Assembly: GCF_900112675.1 (NCBI RefSeq)
Contig: NZ_FOMQ01000005.1
Span: 1 to 64,000, forward strand
Reading direction: 5' to 3'
Origin: Paracidovorax konjaci
GTDB lineage: Bacteria; Pseudomonadota; Gammaproteobacteria; Burkholderiales; Burkholderiaceae_C
Length of the DNA stretch: 64,000 nt
Translations under genes and position numbers: made by a program
The notes under the pieces: model-generated
What the model was told of the DNA's origin: nothing
Seen by the model: only the letters and a program-made list of their open reading frames with translations
Database searches by the model: none
In this document: piece by piece, positions 36,031 through 45,841 of the stretch
How positions within the stretch are numbered: the first letter of the stretch is position 1
Layout: every line of letters starts with the position of its first letter

Positions 36031-37158
36031 TCAGATCCCGAGGTTCTTGAACGCGATCGCGAAGAGCGCGTCCACGATGATGACCATGGTGATGGCGTTC
36101 ACCACCGAGGCCGTGGTGCCCTCGCCCAGGCTCTGGGTGTTGGGCTTCACGCGCAGGCCCCAGTGGCAGCCGATGAGCGCGATGCCCACGCCGAACACCA
36201 CCGACTTGACCATCGCGAGCACCAGGTTGGAGAAGCTCACCGCATTGGGCAGCGCCTGCACGAAATAGGCGGGCGAGACATCCATGGCGATGTCGGCCGC
36301 GAGCATGCCGCCCGCGAGCGCGCACAGCGTGGTCCACACGGCGATGAGCGGCATCGCGATGGCCAGCGCCACGGCGCGCGGCATCACGAGCCGGAAGCCG
36401 TGCGGGATGCCCATGACGCGCATCGCGTCCAGTTCCTCGGTGACGCGCATCACGCCGATCTGCGCGGTGATGGCCGAGCCCGAGCGCCCGGCCACGAGGA
36501 TGGCCGCGAGCATGGGTCCCAGCTCGCGGATCAGCGAGATGCCCAGGATGTTGACGATGAACGATTCGGCGCCGAACTGGCGCAACTGCAGGCTCATGAG
36601 GTAGGCCAGCACCACGCCGATCAGGAAACCCACGATGGCCGTGATCGGCAGCGCGGTGGCCCCCATGCGGTAGAGGTGGCCGGAGATATCGCGCCAGGGC
36701 GCGCGGCCGGGCGCACGCACCACGCGGGCCAGGTCGATCACGAGCTGACCCACCAGCTCCAGCAGGTGCTTGCCGTGCCCCAGCGCGTGCAGGACCTTCA
36801 CGCCGAGGCGGTCCACCTCCTCGGCCAGGCGCCAGGGCGGATCGGGCGGGCGGTCGGTGACGGTGAATTCGGCCACGCGATCGAGCATGTCGCGCTGGGC
36901 GTCGTCCAGGGCCACGCGGTCCGGCCAGGCGCGGCCCCAGTGGTTCCAGAGCAACTGGGCGCCCACGTGGTCGAGCCAATCGACCGCGCGCAGGTCCCAG
37001 CCCAGGCCGGCATCCGGCGGCGACTGGGCGAGCTGCGCGGACAGCGCACGCCAGTTCCTGCGGGTGCCCAGGTCTGCCGCCCCCCAGCGGCCGTGCAGCG
37101 CGGCGACCGGCCCCTCGGGCGTGTCGGTGCGTGAAATGCGGGGCAGGCTGTCGCTCAT
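36031..37158 (-). CDS. MlaE-type permease with N-terminal STAS-like domain
   Basis: A 375-residue inner-membrane permease of the MlaE/DUF140 family. The C-terminal 240 residues contain the membrane helices and the signature GISLIRELGPMLAAILVAGRSGSAITAQIGVMRVTEELDAMRVMG. The first 110 residues (PEGPVAALHGRWGAADLGTRRNW, then LGWDLRAVDWLDHVGAQLLW) look like an MlaB-type STAS domain fused in front. In E. coli STAS is the separate MlaB protein. The ATG at 37158 is chosen because upstream codons are Arg/Pro-rich without homology. It is the first gene of the operon; no mlaC follows, and a PqiC-like lipoprotein is found instead. Confidence 0.92.
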   Translation of the reverse strand: MSDSLPRISRTDTPEGPVAALHGRWGAADLGTRRNWRALSAQLAQSPPDAGLGWDLRAVDWLDHVGAQLLWNHWGRAWPDRVALDDAQRDMLDRVAEFTVTDRPPDPPWRLAEEVDRLGVKVLHALGHGKHLLELVGQLVIDLARVVRAPGRAPWRDISGHLYRMGATALPITAIVGFLIGVVLAYLMSLQLRQFGAESFIVNILGISLIRELGPMLAAILVAGRSGSAITAQIGVMRVTEELDAMRVMGIPHGFRLVMPRAVALAIAMPLIAVWTTLCALAGGMLAADIAMDVSPAYFVQALPNAVSFSNLVLAMVKSVVFGVGIALIGCHWGLRVKPNTQSLGEGTTASVVNAITMVIIVDALFAIAFKNLGI

Positions 37159-37493
37159 GGAGTCGGCGGTGGGTCGGCAGGGGTGCGGGTGGCGTGGACG
37201 GGATTCGGAGGGGCGGGCAACGAAAACACGGCAGGAGCGGGAACCGGATGGTAGCGGAGCGCGGCGCGGCGCCCGCGTCAGCGCAGAGCGCGTTCCACTG
37301 GCGGCGGGCAGCGGATGAAATTTCATCAAAAGTGCTCCATGCCGCCGTATCCATTGGATTGATTGCTATCAAAAAAGGAGTAGCCGGGCTTCCCCTATCG
37401 ACAGCCCCACCCCGCCGCGCACAATGGTCGCGCCGCCCCCTGGCGGCCCGCACGGCCCGGGGCCGCGCGCCGGAACGGCCTTCTCCTTCTTCC
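37159..37493. other. 335-base divergent intergenic region (mlaE / GMC oxidoreductase)
   Basis: This region must hold the promoters of the mla-like operon (minus) and the GMC oxidoreductase gene (plus). It contains repeat copy 5 at 37335-37384, the only AT-rich part. No convincing sigma70 boxes, operator palindrome or small gene was recognised. Confidence 0.5.
37335..37384. repeat. GCTAT-hairpin intergenic repeat, copy 5
   Basis: It reads CTCCATGCCGCCGTATCCATTGG, a short linker, then GCTATC-A-rich loop-GTAGC (37365-37384). The same CGGCGGCAT tail and arm occur in the other five copies. Confidence 0.72.
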
Positions 37494-39188
37494 ATGAGCG
37501 ACACCACTTTCGACACCATCGTCATCGGCGGCGGCACGGCCGGCGCCCTGCTCTGCAACCGTCTGAGCGCCGATCCGCGCCACCGCGTGCTGCTCGTGGA
37601 GGCCGGCCGCAAGGACGACTACCACTGGATCCACATCCCCGTGGGCTACCTCTACTGCATCGGCAACCCGCGCACCGACTGGCTCTACCAGACCGAGCCC
37701 GACGAAGGCCTGAACGGCCGCAGCCTGCGCTATCCGCGCGGCAAGACGCTGGGCGGCTGCAGCAGCATCAACGGCATGATCTACATGCGCGGCCAGGCGC
37801 GCGACTACGACCACTGGGCCCAGGCCACGGGCGACGACACCTGGCGCTGGGACAACGTGCTGCCGGCCTTCCGCCGCCACGAGGACCACTGGCGCCTCGA
37901 CCGTCCGGATGCCGCCACCGACGAATTCAGGCGCCTGCACGGCAGCAAGAGCACCGGCGGCAGCGGCGAATGGCGCGTGGAGCGGCAACGGCTGCGCTGG
38001 GACGTGCTCGACGCGTTCTCGCTCGCCGCGCAGCAGGCGGGCATTCCCTCCACCGACGACTTCAACCGCGGCACCAACGAGGGCGTGGGGTACTTCGAGG
38101 TCAACCAGAAGGGCGGCTGGCGCTGGAACACCGCCAAAGCGTTCCTGCGGCCCACCTGCTACGGCCGCCCCAACTTCGAGATGTGGACGGGCGCGCAGGC
38201 CAGCCGCCTGCTGCTGGAAACCCGGCCGGACGGCAGCAGCCGCTGCACCGGCGTGGAGGTCTGGAACGGGCACGAGATGGTCACCGCCCATGCCGCGCAC
38301 GGCGTGGTGCTGAGCGCGGGGGCCGTGAATTCGCCGCAGCTGCTGCAGCTCTCGGGCATCGGGCCCGGCGCGCTGCTGCAGGCGCACGGCATCGGCGTGG
38401 CGCACGACCTGCCCGGCGTGGGCGCCAACCTGCAGGACCACCTGCAGATCCGCGCCGTGTTCAAGGTGAACGGCGTGCCCACGCTCAACACGCTGGCCGG
38501 CAACCTCTGGGGGCGCGCGCGCATCGGGCTCGAATACGCCCTCAAGCGCAGCGGCCCGATGAGCATGGCGCCTTCGCAGCTCGGCGCCTTCACGCGCAGC
38601 GCGCCCAACCGGCCGCATCCCAACCTGCAGTACCACGTGCAGCCGCTCTCGCTCGATGCGTTCGGCGAGCCGCTGCATGCGTTTCCCGCGTTCACGGCCA
38701 GCGTGTGCAACCTCAACCCGACCAGCCGCGGCACCGTGCGCATCAAGAGCCCGCGCTTCCAGGACGCGCCGGCCATCGCGCCGCGCTACCTGAGCACGCC
38801 GGAAGACCGCCAGGTGGCCGCCGACTCGCTGCGCGTCACGCGGCGCATCGTCGCGCAGCCGGCCCTCGCGCCCTACCGCCCCGAGGAATGGAAACCCGGC
38901 ACGCAGTACGAATCGGACGAGGACCTGGCGCGGCTGGCGGGCGACATCGCCACGACCATCTTCCACCCCGTGGGCACCACCCGCATGGGCGCCGACGGCG
39001 ACCCGGGCGCCGCGCTCGATGCGCGCCTGCGCGTGCGCGACGGCCGCGGCGGCACCATCGCGGGCCTGCGCGTGGTGGACGCCGGTGCCATGCCCACCAT
39101 CACCAGCGGCAACACCAACTCGCCCACGCTCATGATCGCTGAGAAGGCGGCCGAATGGCTGCGGGCGGAGATCCGGGGCGGCGACTGA
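37494..39188 (+). CDS. GMC-family FAD oxidoreductase (choline/alcohol dehydrogenase-like)
   Basis: A 564-residue flavoprotein of the glucose-methanol-choline family. The FAD dinucleotide-binding motif is at residues 11-26 (IGGGTAGALLCNRLS), GMC signature 1 is YPRGKTLGGCSSINGMIYMRG, and signature 2 is VVLSAGAVNSPQLLQLSGIGP. The catalytic C-terminal region has HPVGTTRMG (base histidine) and SGNTNSPTLMIAEKAAEWL (second His replaced by Asn, as in many family members). Such enzymes oxidise alcohols, including choline and aromatic or polyethylene-glycol alcohols. No betaine genes are nearby, so the substrate is open. ATG 37494 fits the family start; it is divergent from the mla-like operon. Confidence 0.93.
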   Translation: MSDTTFDTIVIGGGTAGALLCNRLSADPRHRVLLVEAGRKDDYHWIHIPVGYLYCIGNPRTDWLYQTEPDEGLNGRSLRYPRGKTLGGCSSINGMIYMRGQARDYDHWAQATGDDTWRWDNVLPAFRRHEDHWRLDRPDAATDEFRRLHGSKSTGGSGEWRVERQRLRWDVLDAFSLAAQQAGIPSTDDFNRGTNEGVGYFEVNQKGGWRWNTAKAFLRPTCYGRPNFEMWTGAQASRLLLETRPDGSSRCTGVEVWNGHEMVTAHAAHGVVLSAGAVNSPQLLQLSGIGPGALLQAHGIGVAHDLPGVGANLQDHLQIRAVFKVNGVPTLNTLAGNLWGRARIGLEYALKRSGPMSMAPSQLGAFTRSAPNRPHPNLQYHVQPLSLDAFGEPLHAFPAFTASVCNLNPTSRGTVRIKSPRFQDAPAIAPRYLSTPEDRQVAADSLRVTRRIVAQPALAPYRPEEWKPGTQYESDEDLARLAGDIATTIFHPVGTTRMGADGDPGAALDARLRVRDGRGGTIAGLRVVDAGAMPTITSGNTNSPTLMIAEKAAEWLRAEIRGGD

Positions 39189-39552
39189 GCGGCCCGGCCG
39201 CGTGCGTCCCGCCGAGAACGCCCGCGCGGGCCGGCAGGAACGCGGGGCCACAGCCCGGCCGCCGGCAGGAAGGCGATTCTTCCCGCGCAAATCTCCAGAA
39301 AAGCCGCCAACGGCACGGAACAGCGGCCAAAGCGATCCGGCAGCGGGGGGCCGAACGCACCATTGCGGCGCCCCCGCACCGGGCCCGGGCAGGCCCCGCC
39401 TGCGGGAAAACCCCCGATGCACCAGGGCAGTGCGCGAGTTACATTGCGGTTACTCGATAGCGCGCAACGCCGCGCAACGAGGGGACCGAGGAGACAAACT
39501 CGAACTCGAAAACACCAATCCAAAGCATCCCCCTATAAGATGCATTCCTTCA

Positions 39553-39580
39553 AGCGCCGGCGATCCCGGCGCTTTTTTTT
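39553..39580 (+). terminator. Strong Rho-independent terminator, no adjacent gene
   Basis: Stem AGCGCCGG (39553-39560) with CCGGCGCT (39566-39573) is followed by eight or more T. It could end the GMC transcript after a long 3' UTR or end an unannotated small RNA. Confidence 0.9.
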
Positions 39581-39615
39581 GCCCGGCCGTCCGCTGAACC
39601 TTCGGATGTTTTGCG

Positions 39616-39663
39616 CCCCATGCCGCCGTATCCAGGACTTTTCCAGCTATTGAAACGATAGCG
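39616..39663. repeat. GCTAT-hairpin intergenic repeat, copy 6
   Basis: It reads CCCCATGCCGCCGTATCC, a linker and GCTAT-N7-ATAGC (39646-39662). It lies just upstream of the TauE/SafE gene start. Confidence 0.72.
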
Positions 39664-39680
39664 GGTGCGACAATCCCGGG

Positions 39681-40439
39681 ATGGAATGGATCATTGTTTC
39701 GCTGGCCTCGCTGCTGGCCGGTTTCGTGGATGCCATCGTGGGCGGCGGCGGACTCATCCTCGTGCCCGCCCTGTTCGCCACCTTCCCCACCGCCCCGCCC
39801 GCCACACTGATGGGCACCAACAAGAGCGGCTCCATCTGGGGCACCGGCATCGCCACCTGGCAGTACAGTCGCCGCGTGGACATGCGCTGGCAGGCGCTGC
39901 TGCCGGCCGCCGCGGCCGGCTTCGCGGGGGCATTCGCGGGGGCCTGGACGGTCACCGTGGTGCCGGTGGACTTCCTGCGGCGGCTGCTGCCCTTCATTCT
40001 GCTGGCCGTGCTGGCCTACACCCTCGCGCGCAAGGACCTCGGCAAGCACCATGCCCCGCGCTTCGACGGACGCACCGAAACCCGCGTCGCCTGCCTGATC
40101 GGGCTCACGATCGGGTTCTACGACGGCTTCTTCGGCCCCGGCACGGGCAGCTTCTTCGTCTTCCTGTTCGTGCGGCTGCTGGGCTACGACTTCCTGAACG
40201 CCTCGGCCTCGGCCAAGCTGCTGAACCTGGCCACGAACGTCGCCGCGCTCATCCTCTTCACGGCCAAGGGCCATGTGTGGTGGCACTTCGCCCTGCCGCT
40301 CGCCGTGGCCAACGTGGTGGGCAGCGTGCTGGGCACGCACATGGCGATGAAGCACGGCACGGGCTTCGTGCGCGGCATCTTCATCGTCGTGGTGGGGGCG
40401 CTGATCCTCAAGACGGGCTACGACGGGTTCCTGAAGTGA
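39681..40439 (+). CDS. TauE/SafE-family membrane permease (TSUP)
   Basis: A 252-residue inner-membrane protein with about eight helices. The two family half-repeats are clear: FVDAIVGGGGLILVPALFATFPTAPPATLMGTNK and GFYDGFFGPGTGSFFVFLFVRLLGYDFLNASASAKLLN. TSUP proteins are proposed exporters or importers of sulfite, sulfoacetate or other small organic anions. The pattern GxxDxxxGxGxG appears in both halves. It starts 18 bases after repeat copy 6. Its last 22 bases overlap the end of the convergent LysR gene, so the two transcripts are antisense at their 3' ends. Confidence 0.92.
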   Translation: MEWIIVSLASLLAGFVDAIVGGGGLILVPALFATFPTAPPATLMGTNKSGSIWGTGIATWQYSRRVDMRWQALLPAAAAGFAGAFAGAWTVTVVPVDFLRRLLPFILLAVLAYTLARKDLGKHHAPRFDGRTETRVACLIGLTIGFYDGFFGPGTGSFFVFLFVRLLGYDFLNASASAKLLNLATNVAALILFTAKGHVWWHFALPLAVANVVGSVLGTHMAMKHGTGFVRGIFIVVVGALILKTGYDGFLK

Positions 40440-41389
40440 GCGCCTGCCGGGCGGCACCGCACGGCCGTCAGGCCTCCCGGGCCGGCCGCGGGCACAGCCG
40501 GGCCGCGGGCTCGCACGATCTCGTCGATGAACACCGTCACGGCCGGGTGGGCGCGCTCCCCGCGCCGGTAGGCCACCGAGATCTCGCGCCCCCCGTCGGG
40601 GCGCAGCGGCACGGCCCGCGTGCCCGGCAGCGGCCGCAGCAGGCGCAGGCCCGGCACCACGGTCACGGCGCAGCCCGCCGCGACCATGGCGGAGACCACC
40701 TCGAACCCCGAGGCACGCACATCCATGCGCGGCTCGAAACCGGCCTCCAGGCACCGCTGGCGCACGAACTCGCCAAAACTGCTCGACGCCGCATCCATGG
40801 CCCAGGATTCATGCCGCAGGTCGGCCACGCCGAGCCAGGGGCGGCCCGCCAGCGGGTGCGTGTCGGGCAGCAGCACATGCAGCGAATCCTGCGCCAGCGG
40901 CACGAAGCCGAAGCCGCCCTGCCGCCGGTCCATGCGCAGCGCCAGGTGGTCGATGAGCGCGATGTCGGCGCGCCAGGCGCCCAGGGCCACCAGGCCGTCG
41001 TCCGGCTCCATTTCCTCCACGGCGAGGCGCAGACGCGGGTAGGCGGCCCGCAGCGCCTGGATGGTTCCGGGCAGCAGGGCCGAGGCGATGGACGGGAAGG
41101 CCGCCACGCGCAGCTCGCCCGCGATCTCCCTGCGCAGCAGCGCCAGTTCGGACTTCGCCTCGTCCAGCACCGCCATGAGGCGCTCCGCGTGCCGCACCAG
41201 CGCCTCGCCCCCCGGCGTGAGGCGCACGCCCCGGCCCTGGCGCTCGGTGAGGGCCAGCCCCGCCTCCGCCTCGAGTTGCGCGATCTGCTGCGAGACGGCC
41301 GAAGGCGTCAGCGCGAGGGCCTCGGCGGCGGCCGCCATCGTTCCGCAGCGGGCCAGTTCGCGCAGCGCGCGCAGGCGGGTCATGTCCAT
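40418..41389 (-). CDS. LysR-family transcriptional regulator
   Basis: A 323-residue LysR-type regulator. The N-terminal wHTH is [59 protein letters not shown]; the effector-binding domain starts near residue 88 ([18 protein letters not shown]). Two ATGs two codons apart (41389 and 41383) are possible starts; the in-frame ATG at 41425 is less likely. It is divergent from sdaA with 154 bases between them and convergent with the TauE/SafE gene. LysR proteins usually control the divergent neighbour, so L-serine dehydratase or the permease may be its target. This is inference from position only. Confidence 0.92.
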   Translation of the reverse strand: MDMTRLRALRELARCGTMAAAAEALALTPSAVSQQIAQLEAEAGLALTERQGRGVRLTPGGEALVRHAERLMAVLDEAKSELALLRREIAGELRVAAFPSIASALLPGTIQALRAAYPRLRLAVEEMEPDDGLVALGAWRADIALIDHLALRMDRRQGGFGFVPLAQDSLHVLLPDTHPLAGRPWLGVADLRHESWAMDAASSSFGEFVRQRCLEAGFEPRMDVRASGFEVVSAMVAAGCAVTVVPGLRLLRPLPGTRAVPLRPDGGREISVAYRRGERAHPAVTVFIDEIVRARGPAVPAAGPGGLTAVRCRPAGAHFRNPS

Positions 41390-41543
41390 GTGCTTTTTTC
41401 CAAGAGCCGGGCCGGCTTCAATCATCAGATTGTCTAACGCATCCCTTCACGAAAGATCAGTAGACCTGATGAAAAGCGCAGCCTACGCTGTGCCCCGTCC
41501 TGCGGCAGACGGCCCGCGGGCATTCCCCACGAAAGACGTTTCC

Positions 41544-42932
<1,389 letters not shown>

Positions 42933-42987
42933 AGGCGGCCCGGGGCCATCCGCGTTTGCGATGAGGCATGAGCTCATACCCGCTACT

Positions 42988-43072
42988 TATAATGTGACCA
43001 CTCCGTGACGTCCGCCACCGGACGCCGGGCCCCACGATCTCCGGCTTCGCCACCCGCCTAGCCGGATTTTTT
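42988..43072 (+). promoter_or_regulatory. Leader with attenuator-like terminator before the amino-acid ABC genes
   Basis: A TATAAT -10 (42988-42993) would start a transcript near 43000. It would then meet hairpin CGTCCG/CGGACG (43009-43024) and an intrinsic terminator, CCGGCT (43041-43046) / AGCCGG (43060-43065) plus six T, 33 bases before the first gene. GCCGG (43024-43028) can pair with CCGGC (43041-43045) and so compete with the terminator. The topology is that of a transcription attenuator or small riboswitch; no known class was recognised, and the -35 is weak. Confidence 0.55.
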
Positions 43073-43104
43073 GTACCCTGCCTTCACCCCACCAGGAACC
43101 GCAG

Positions 43105-43872
43105 ATGAAGATTCTCAAGACGATGGCTACCGCCGCCGTGGCGCTGTGCGCGGCATTCTCGGCACAGGCGCGATCGATCGACGCCATCCAGAAGGACGGC
43201 AAGATCATCATCGCCACCGAGGGCCAGTTCGCTCCCTTCAACTACTTCAACGGCACGCAGCTCACGGGCTTCGAGGTCGAGGTCGCCAACCTGGTGGCCA
43301 AGAAGATGAACCTGAAGGTCGAGTGGAAGACCCTGGGCTTCGACGCCCTGCTGACCGGCCTGGCGCAGGACCGCTGGGATCTGGCCATCGCCTCGCACGG
43401 CGTGACCGAAGAGCGCTCCAAGGCCGTGACCTTCGCCACGCCGCACTACTGCTCGGGCGGCATGGTCATCGCCATGGACCCGGCCATCCGCACGGGCAAG
43501 GACCTCGCCGGCAAGGTGGTCGCCGTGCAGACCGGCACGAGCTACCTCGAGAACGTGAAGAAGGTCTCCGGCGTCAAGGACGTGAAGAACTTCCCCACCG
43601 ACGTGGACGCCCGCAGCGCCCTCACATCCAAACGCGTGGACGCCTGGGTGACCGACAAGTTCGTGGCCAAGGAAGTCGCGGCCAAGAACCCCAAGGCGGG
43701 CCTGAAGCTCGGCGACATGCTCTTCATCGAGAAGATCGCCCCGGCCGTGGCCAAGGGCAACACGGGCCTGGCCGATGCCTGGAACAAGGCCTTCGGCGAG
43801 ATCCTGGCCGACGGCAGCTACGCCGCCGTTTCCAAGAAGTACTTCAACGAAGACGTCCGCTGCGCCCCCTGA
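43105..43872 (+). CDS. Amino-acid ABC transporter substrate-binding protein
   Basis: A 255-residue periplasmic binding protein of the family 3 (polar amino acid) type. A signal peptide covers residues 1-22 (ending FSAQA). The ligand-binding start is IIIATEGQFAPFNYFNGTQLTGFEVEVANLVAKKM, and SHGVTEERSKAVTFATPHYCSGG is a further family block. Cys are few and there is no lipobox, so it is soluble. It is the first gene of a three-gene transporter (SBP-permease-ATPase). A 161-bp palindromic element separates it from the permease gene and may set unequal expression. The ligand is probably a polar or charged amino acid but is not fixed. Confidence 0.94.
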   Translation: MKILKTMATAAVALCAAFSAQARSIDAIQKDGKIIIATEGQFAPFNYFNGTQLTGFEVEVANLVAKKMNLKVEWKTLGFDALLTGLAQDRWDLAIASHGVTEERSKAVTFATPHYCSGGMVIAMDPAIRTGKDLAGKVVAVQTGTSYLENVKKVSGVKDVKNFPTDVDARSALTSKRVDAWVTDKFVAKEVAAKNPKAGLKLGDMLFIEKIAPAVAKGNTGLADAWNKAFGEILADGSYAAVSKKYFNEDVRCAP

Positions 43873-43878
43873 TCCCTG

Positions 43879-44039
43879 AGAAGGTGTGAAAGAACCCGAC
43901 ATGCCCGCTCATCACGCCAGAACACGCCCGCTCGGCGTTGCAAATGCTCGCCATGGCCCGAGCCATGTCTGCGCTTTGCGCCTTGATCGACCGCGCTCTG
44001 GCGGTTTGCTCGGACACGCCGGATTCATCCACACCTTCT
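43879..44039. repeat. 161-bp palindromic element between SBP and permease genes
   Basis: The ends are perfect 10-bp inverted repeats, AGAAGGTGTG (43879-43888) and CACACCTTCT (44030-44039). The exact middle is a hairpin CATGGC-CCGA-GCCATG (43952-43967). In between, the two halves match with mostly transition differences, so the RNA can fold into one long stem-loop. It looks like a MITE-type or REP-like element; no transposase gene is present. Confidence 0.75.
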
Positions 44040-44097
44040 GACCGCCGCCTGGCGCCCTGACGCGGCGCCGGTGCCGGCCTTCCGGACGTTTCGCTTC

Positions 44098-44880
44098 ATG
44101 TTCACCGCTCTCTGGCCCCGCCACTGGAGCCGCCAGCAACGCAGCAATGCCACGCTGGTCTCTGCCCTGGTGCTGATGGTGCTGGCACTGGCCCTGCTCG
44201 GCCATGCCCTTTCCTTCCTTCCCGACCCCATCGGCCCGAATGCGCAGGCGTTCGCCGATGGTGCGCGCACCACGCTCTGGCTCACGCTCGTGAGCGGGCT
44301 GTGCGGCCTGGTCCTGGGCACCGGCGCGGCCCTGGCCCGCACGGCGCGCTGGACGCTGCTGCGCTGGACGGCCCGCTGCTACATCTGGGTCATCCGCGGC
44401 ACGCCGCTGCTGGTGCAGATCCTGTTCGTCTATTTCGCGCTGCCGGTGCTCGTGCCGGGCCTGAACCTGCCCGACTTCGCCGCCGCCGTCGTGGCGCTGG
44501 GCCTGAACGTGGGCGCCTACAACGCCGAGGCCATCCGGGCCGGACTGCTCGCCGTGCCGCGCGGCCAGACCGAGGCCGCGCGCGCACTGGGCCTGTCGCG
44601 CACCTACGTGTTCTTCGACGTGGTGTTCCCGCAGGCCTTCAAGATCTCGCTGCCGCCGCTCGTGAGCAACTTCGTGGCGCTGCTCAAGGATTCCTCGCTC
44701 GCCTACGCGATCGGCGTGGTGGAGCTGACCAACGTGGGCAACCGCATCCAGTCGGCCACCTTCCAGCCCATCGCCACGCTCTCCACCGTGGCCGTCACCT
44801 ACCTGCTGCTCACCACGCTGGTGACTCAGGTGTCCAACGCCATCGAGCACCGTTTCGACGTCGAAGGGCGCGCCCAATGA
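44098..44880 (+). CDS. Amino-acid ABC transporter permease
   Basis: A 260-residue inner-membrane permease of the HisM/GlnP type. It has about five helices and the EAA loop [40 protein letters not shown], which docks the ATPase. The preceding conserved segment [17 protein letters not shown] is diagnostic of polar amino-acid permeases. The start is uncertain: ATG 44098 is preferred, while a GTG at 44071 would add nine residues; neither has a strong ribosome-binding site, perhaps because of the palindromic element just upstream. It overlaps the ATPase gene by 4 bases. Only one permease is present, so a homodimer is expected. Confidence 0.93.
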   Translation: MFTALWPRHWSRQQRSNATLVSALVLMVLALALLGHALSFLPDPIGPNAQAFADGARTTLWLTLVSGLCGLVLGTGAALARTARWTLLRWTARCYIWVIRGTPLLVQILFVYFALPVLVPGLNLPDFAAAVVALGLNVGAYNAEAIRAGLLAVPRGQTEAARALGLSRTYVFFDVVFPQAFKISLPPLVSNFVALLKDSSLAYAIGVVELTNVGNRIQSATFQPIATLSTVAVTYLLLTTLVTQVSNAIEHRFDVEGRAQ

Positions 44881-45626
44881 ATACCGCGCCCTCGACGCCC
44901 TACATCGTGGCGGAGAATGTCTGCAAGGCGTTCGGCACCCACCAGGTGCTCAAGAACGTCTCCACCGTGTTCAACACCGGCGAGGTCACCGTGATCATCG
45001 GCGCCTCCGGCTCGGGCAAATCGACGCTGCTGCGCGCGATCAACCGGCTGGAGCCGCACGACAGCGGCCGCATCGCCATCGGAGGCACCGAAGTCACCGA
45101 CGACCCGCGCACCCTGCAGTTGCAGCGCAGCGAGGTCGGCATGGTGTTCCAGCAGTTCAACCTGTTCGGGCACATGAGCGTGCTCGACAACGTGACGCTG
45201 GCGCCGCGCCGCATCCGCCGCACGCCGCGCGCCGAAGCGAACACGCAGGCCCTCAAGCTGCTGCAGCGCGTGGGCCTGAAGGACCATGCGCACAAGTACC
45301 CCTGGCAGCTCTCGGGCGGGCAGCAGCAGCGCGTGGCCATCGCACGCGCGCTGGCCATGCAGCCCAAGGTCATGCTGTTCGACGAACCCACCTCGGCGCT
45401 CGACCCGGAGATGGTCCAGGAGGTGCTGGACGTGATGCGCGAACTCGCTCGCGGCGGCATGACCATGATCGTCGTCACCCACGAAATGGGCTTTGCCCGC
45501 GAGGTGGCCGATCGCGTGATGTTCTTCGACCAGGGCTGCATCCTGCACGACGCACCGCCTGCCGAATTCTTCGGCAACCCGGCCAACGACCGCATCCGCG
45601 CCTTCATCGGGCGCATGACCGCGTGA
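44877..45626 (+). CDS. Amino-acid ABC transporter ATP-binding protein
   Basis: A 249-residue ATPase of the GlnQ/HisP group. Walker A is [15 protein letters not shown], the Q-loop is [20 protein letters not shown], the signature is [19 protein letters not shown], Walker B is [16 protein letters not shown], and the switch His is in [15 protein letters not shown]. The C-terminal [26 protein letters not shown] is typical of polar amino-acid ATPases. The ATG overlaps the permease stop (ATGA), ensuring coupled translation. It completes the transporter. A dispersed repeat (copy B) follows 9 bases after its stop codon. Confidence 0.96.
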   Translation: MNTAPSTPYIVAENVCKAFGTHQVLKNVSTVFNTGEVTVIIGASGSGKSTLLRAINRLEPHDSGRIAIGGTEVTDDPRTLQLQRSEVGMVFQQFNLFGHMSVLDNVTLAPRRIRRTPRAEANTQALKLLQRVGLKDHAHKYPWQLSGGQQQRVAIARALAMQPKVMLFDEPTSALDPEMVQEVLDVMRELARGGMTMIVVTHEMGFAREVADRVMFFDQGCILHDAPPAEFFGNPANDRIRAFIGRMTA

Positions 45627-45634
45627 GTCGCAAC

Positions 45635-45750
45635 ACCCCCTGAGACGCCTTCGGCGCCTTTCCCCTGAAAGGGGACGACGCCGTTGGCCCGGGGGAGCCG
45701 GTCCCACCGCGTCTGGCCGGCATGGCCTGCTCCGCGGCCCTCTGGCGAGG
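45635..45750. repeat. Dispersed ~115-bp intergenic repeat, copy B
   Basis: It carries the same ordered blocks as copy A at 19266-19382: CGCCTTCGGCGCC hairpin, CCCCTGAAAGGGG, GACGACGCCGTTGGCCCG, and GGCATGGCCTGCTCCGCGG. It has clear substitutions in between, so it is a related but diverged copy. It lies between the ABC ATPase and the EamA gene. Confidence 0.7.
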
Positions 45751-45841
45751 TAGCGCAGCGCCGCTTCATGCGCCCTGGAACAGCCGACAAACCGCCCTGC
45801 CGCGCACGTCGGCAACGCGAGCCACTGACTTCCCCACCCCG

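Larger units (their letters stand above)
39189..39680. other. 492-base intergenic region, possible small-RNA locus
   Basis: No protein gene is credible here. The second half holds a small hairpin GCATC/GATGC (39525-39543), a strong plus-strand terminator (39553-39580) and repeat copy 6 (39616-39663). The terminator lies 365 bases after the GMC stop, which is far for a gene terminator, so an independent short transcript is possible. No promoter is convincing. Confidence 0.45.

Noticed and set aside
43844-44032. A 62-codon minus-strand frame within the 161-bp palindrome
   Set aside because: The sequence is explained by the palindromic element, and no ribosome-binding site or homology was recognised.
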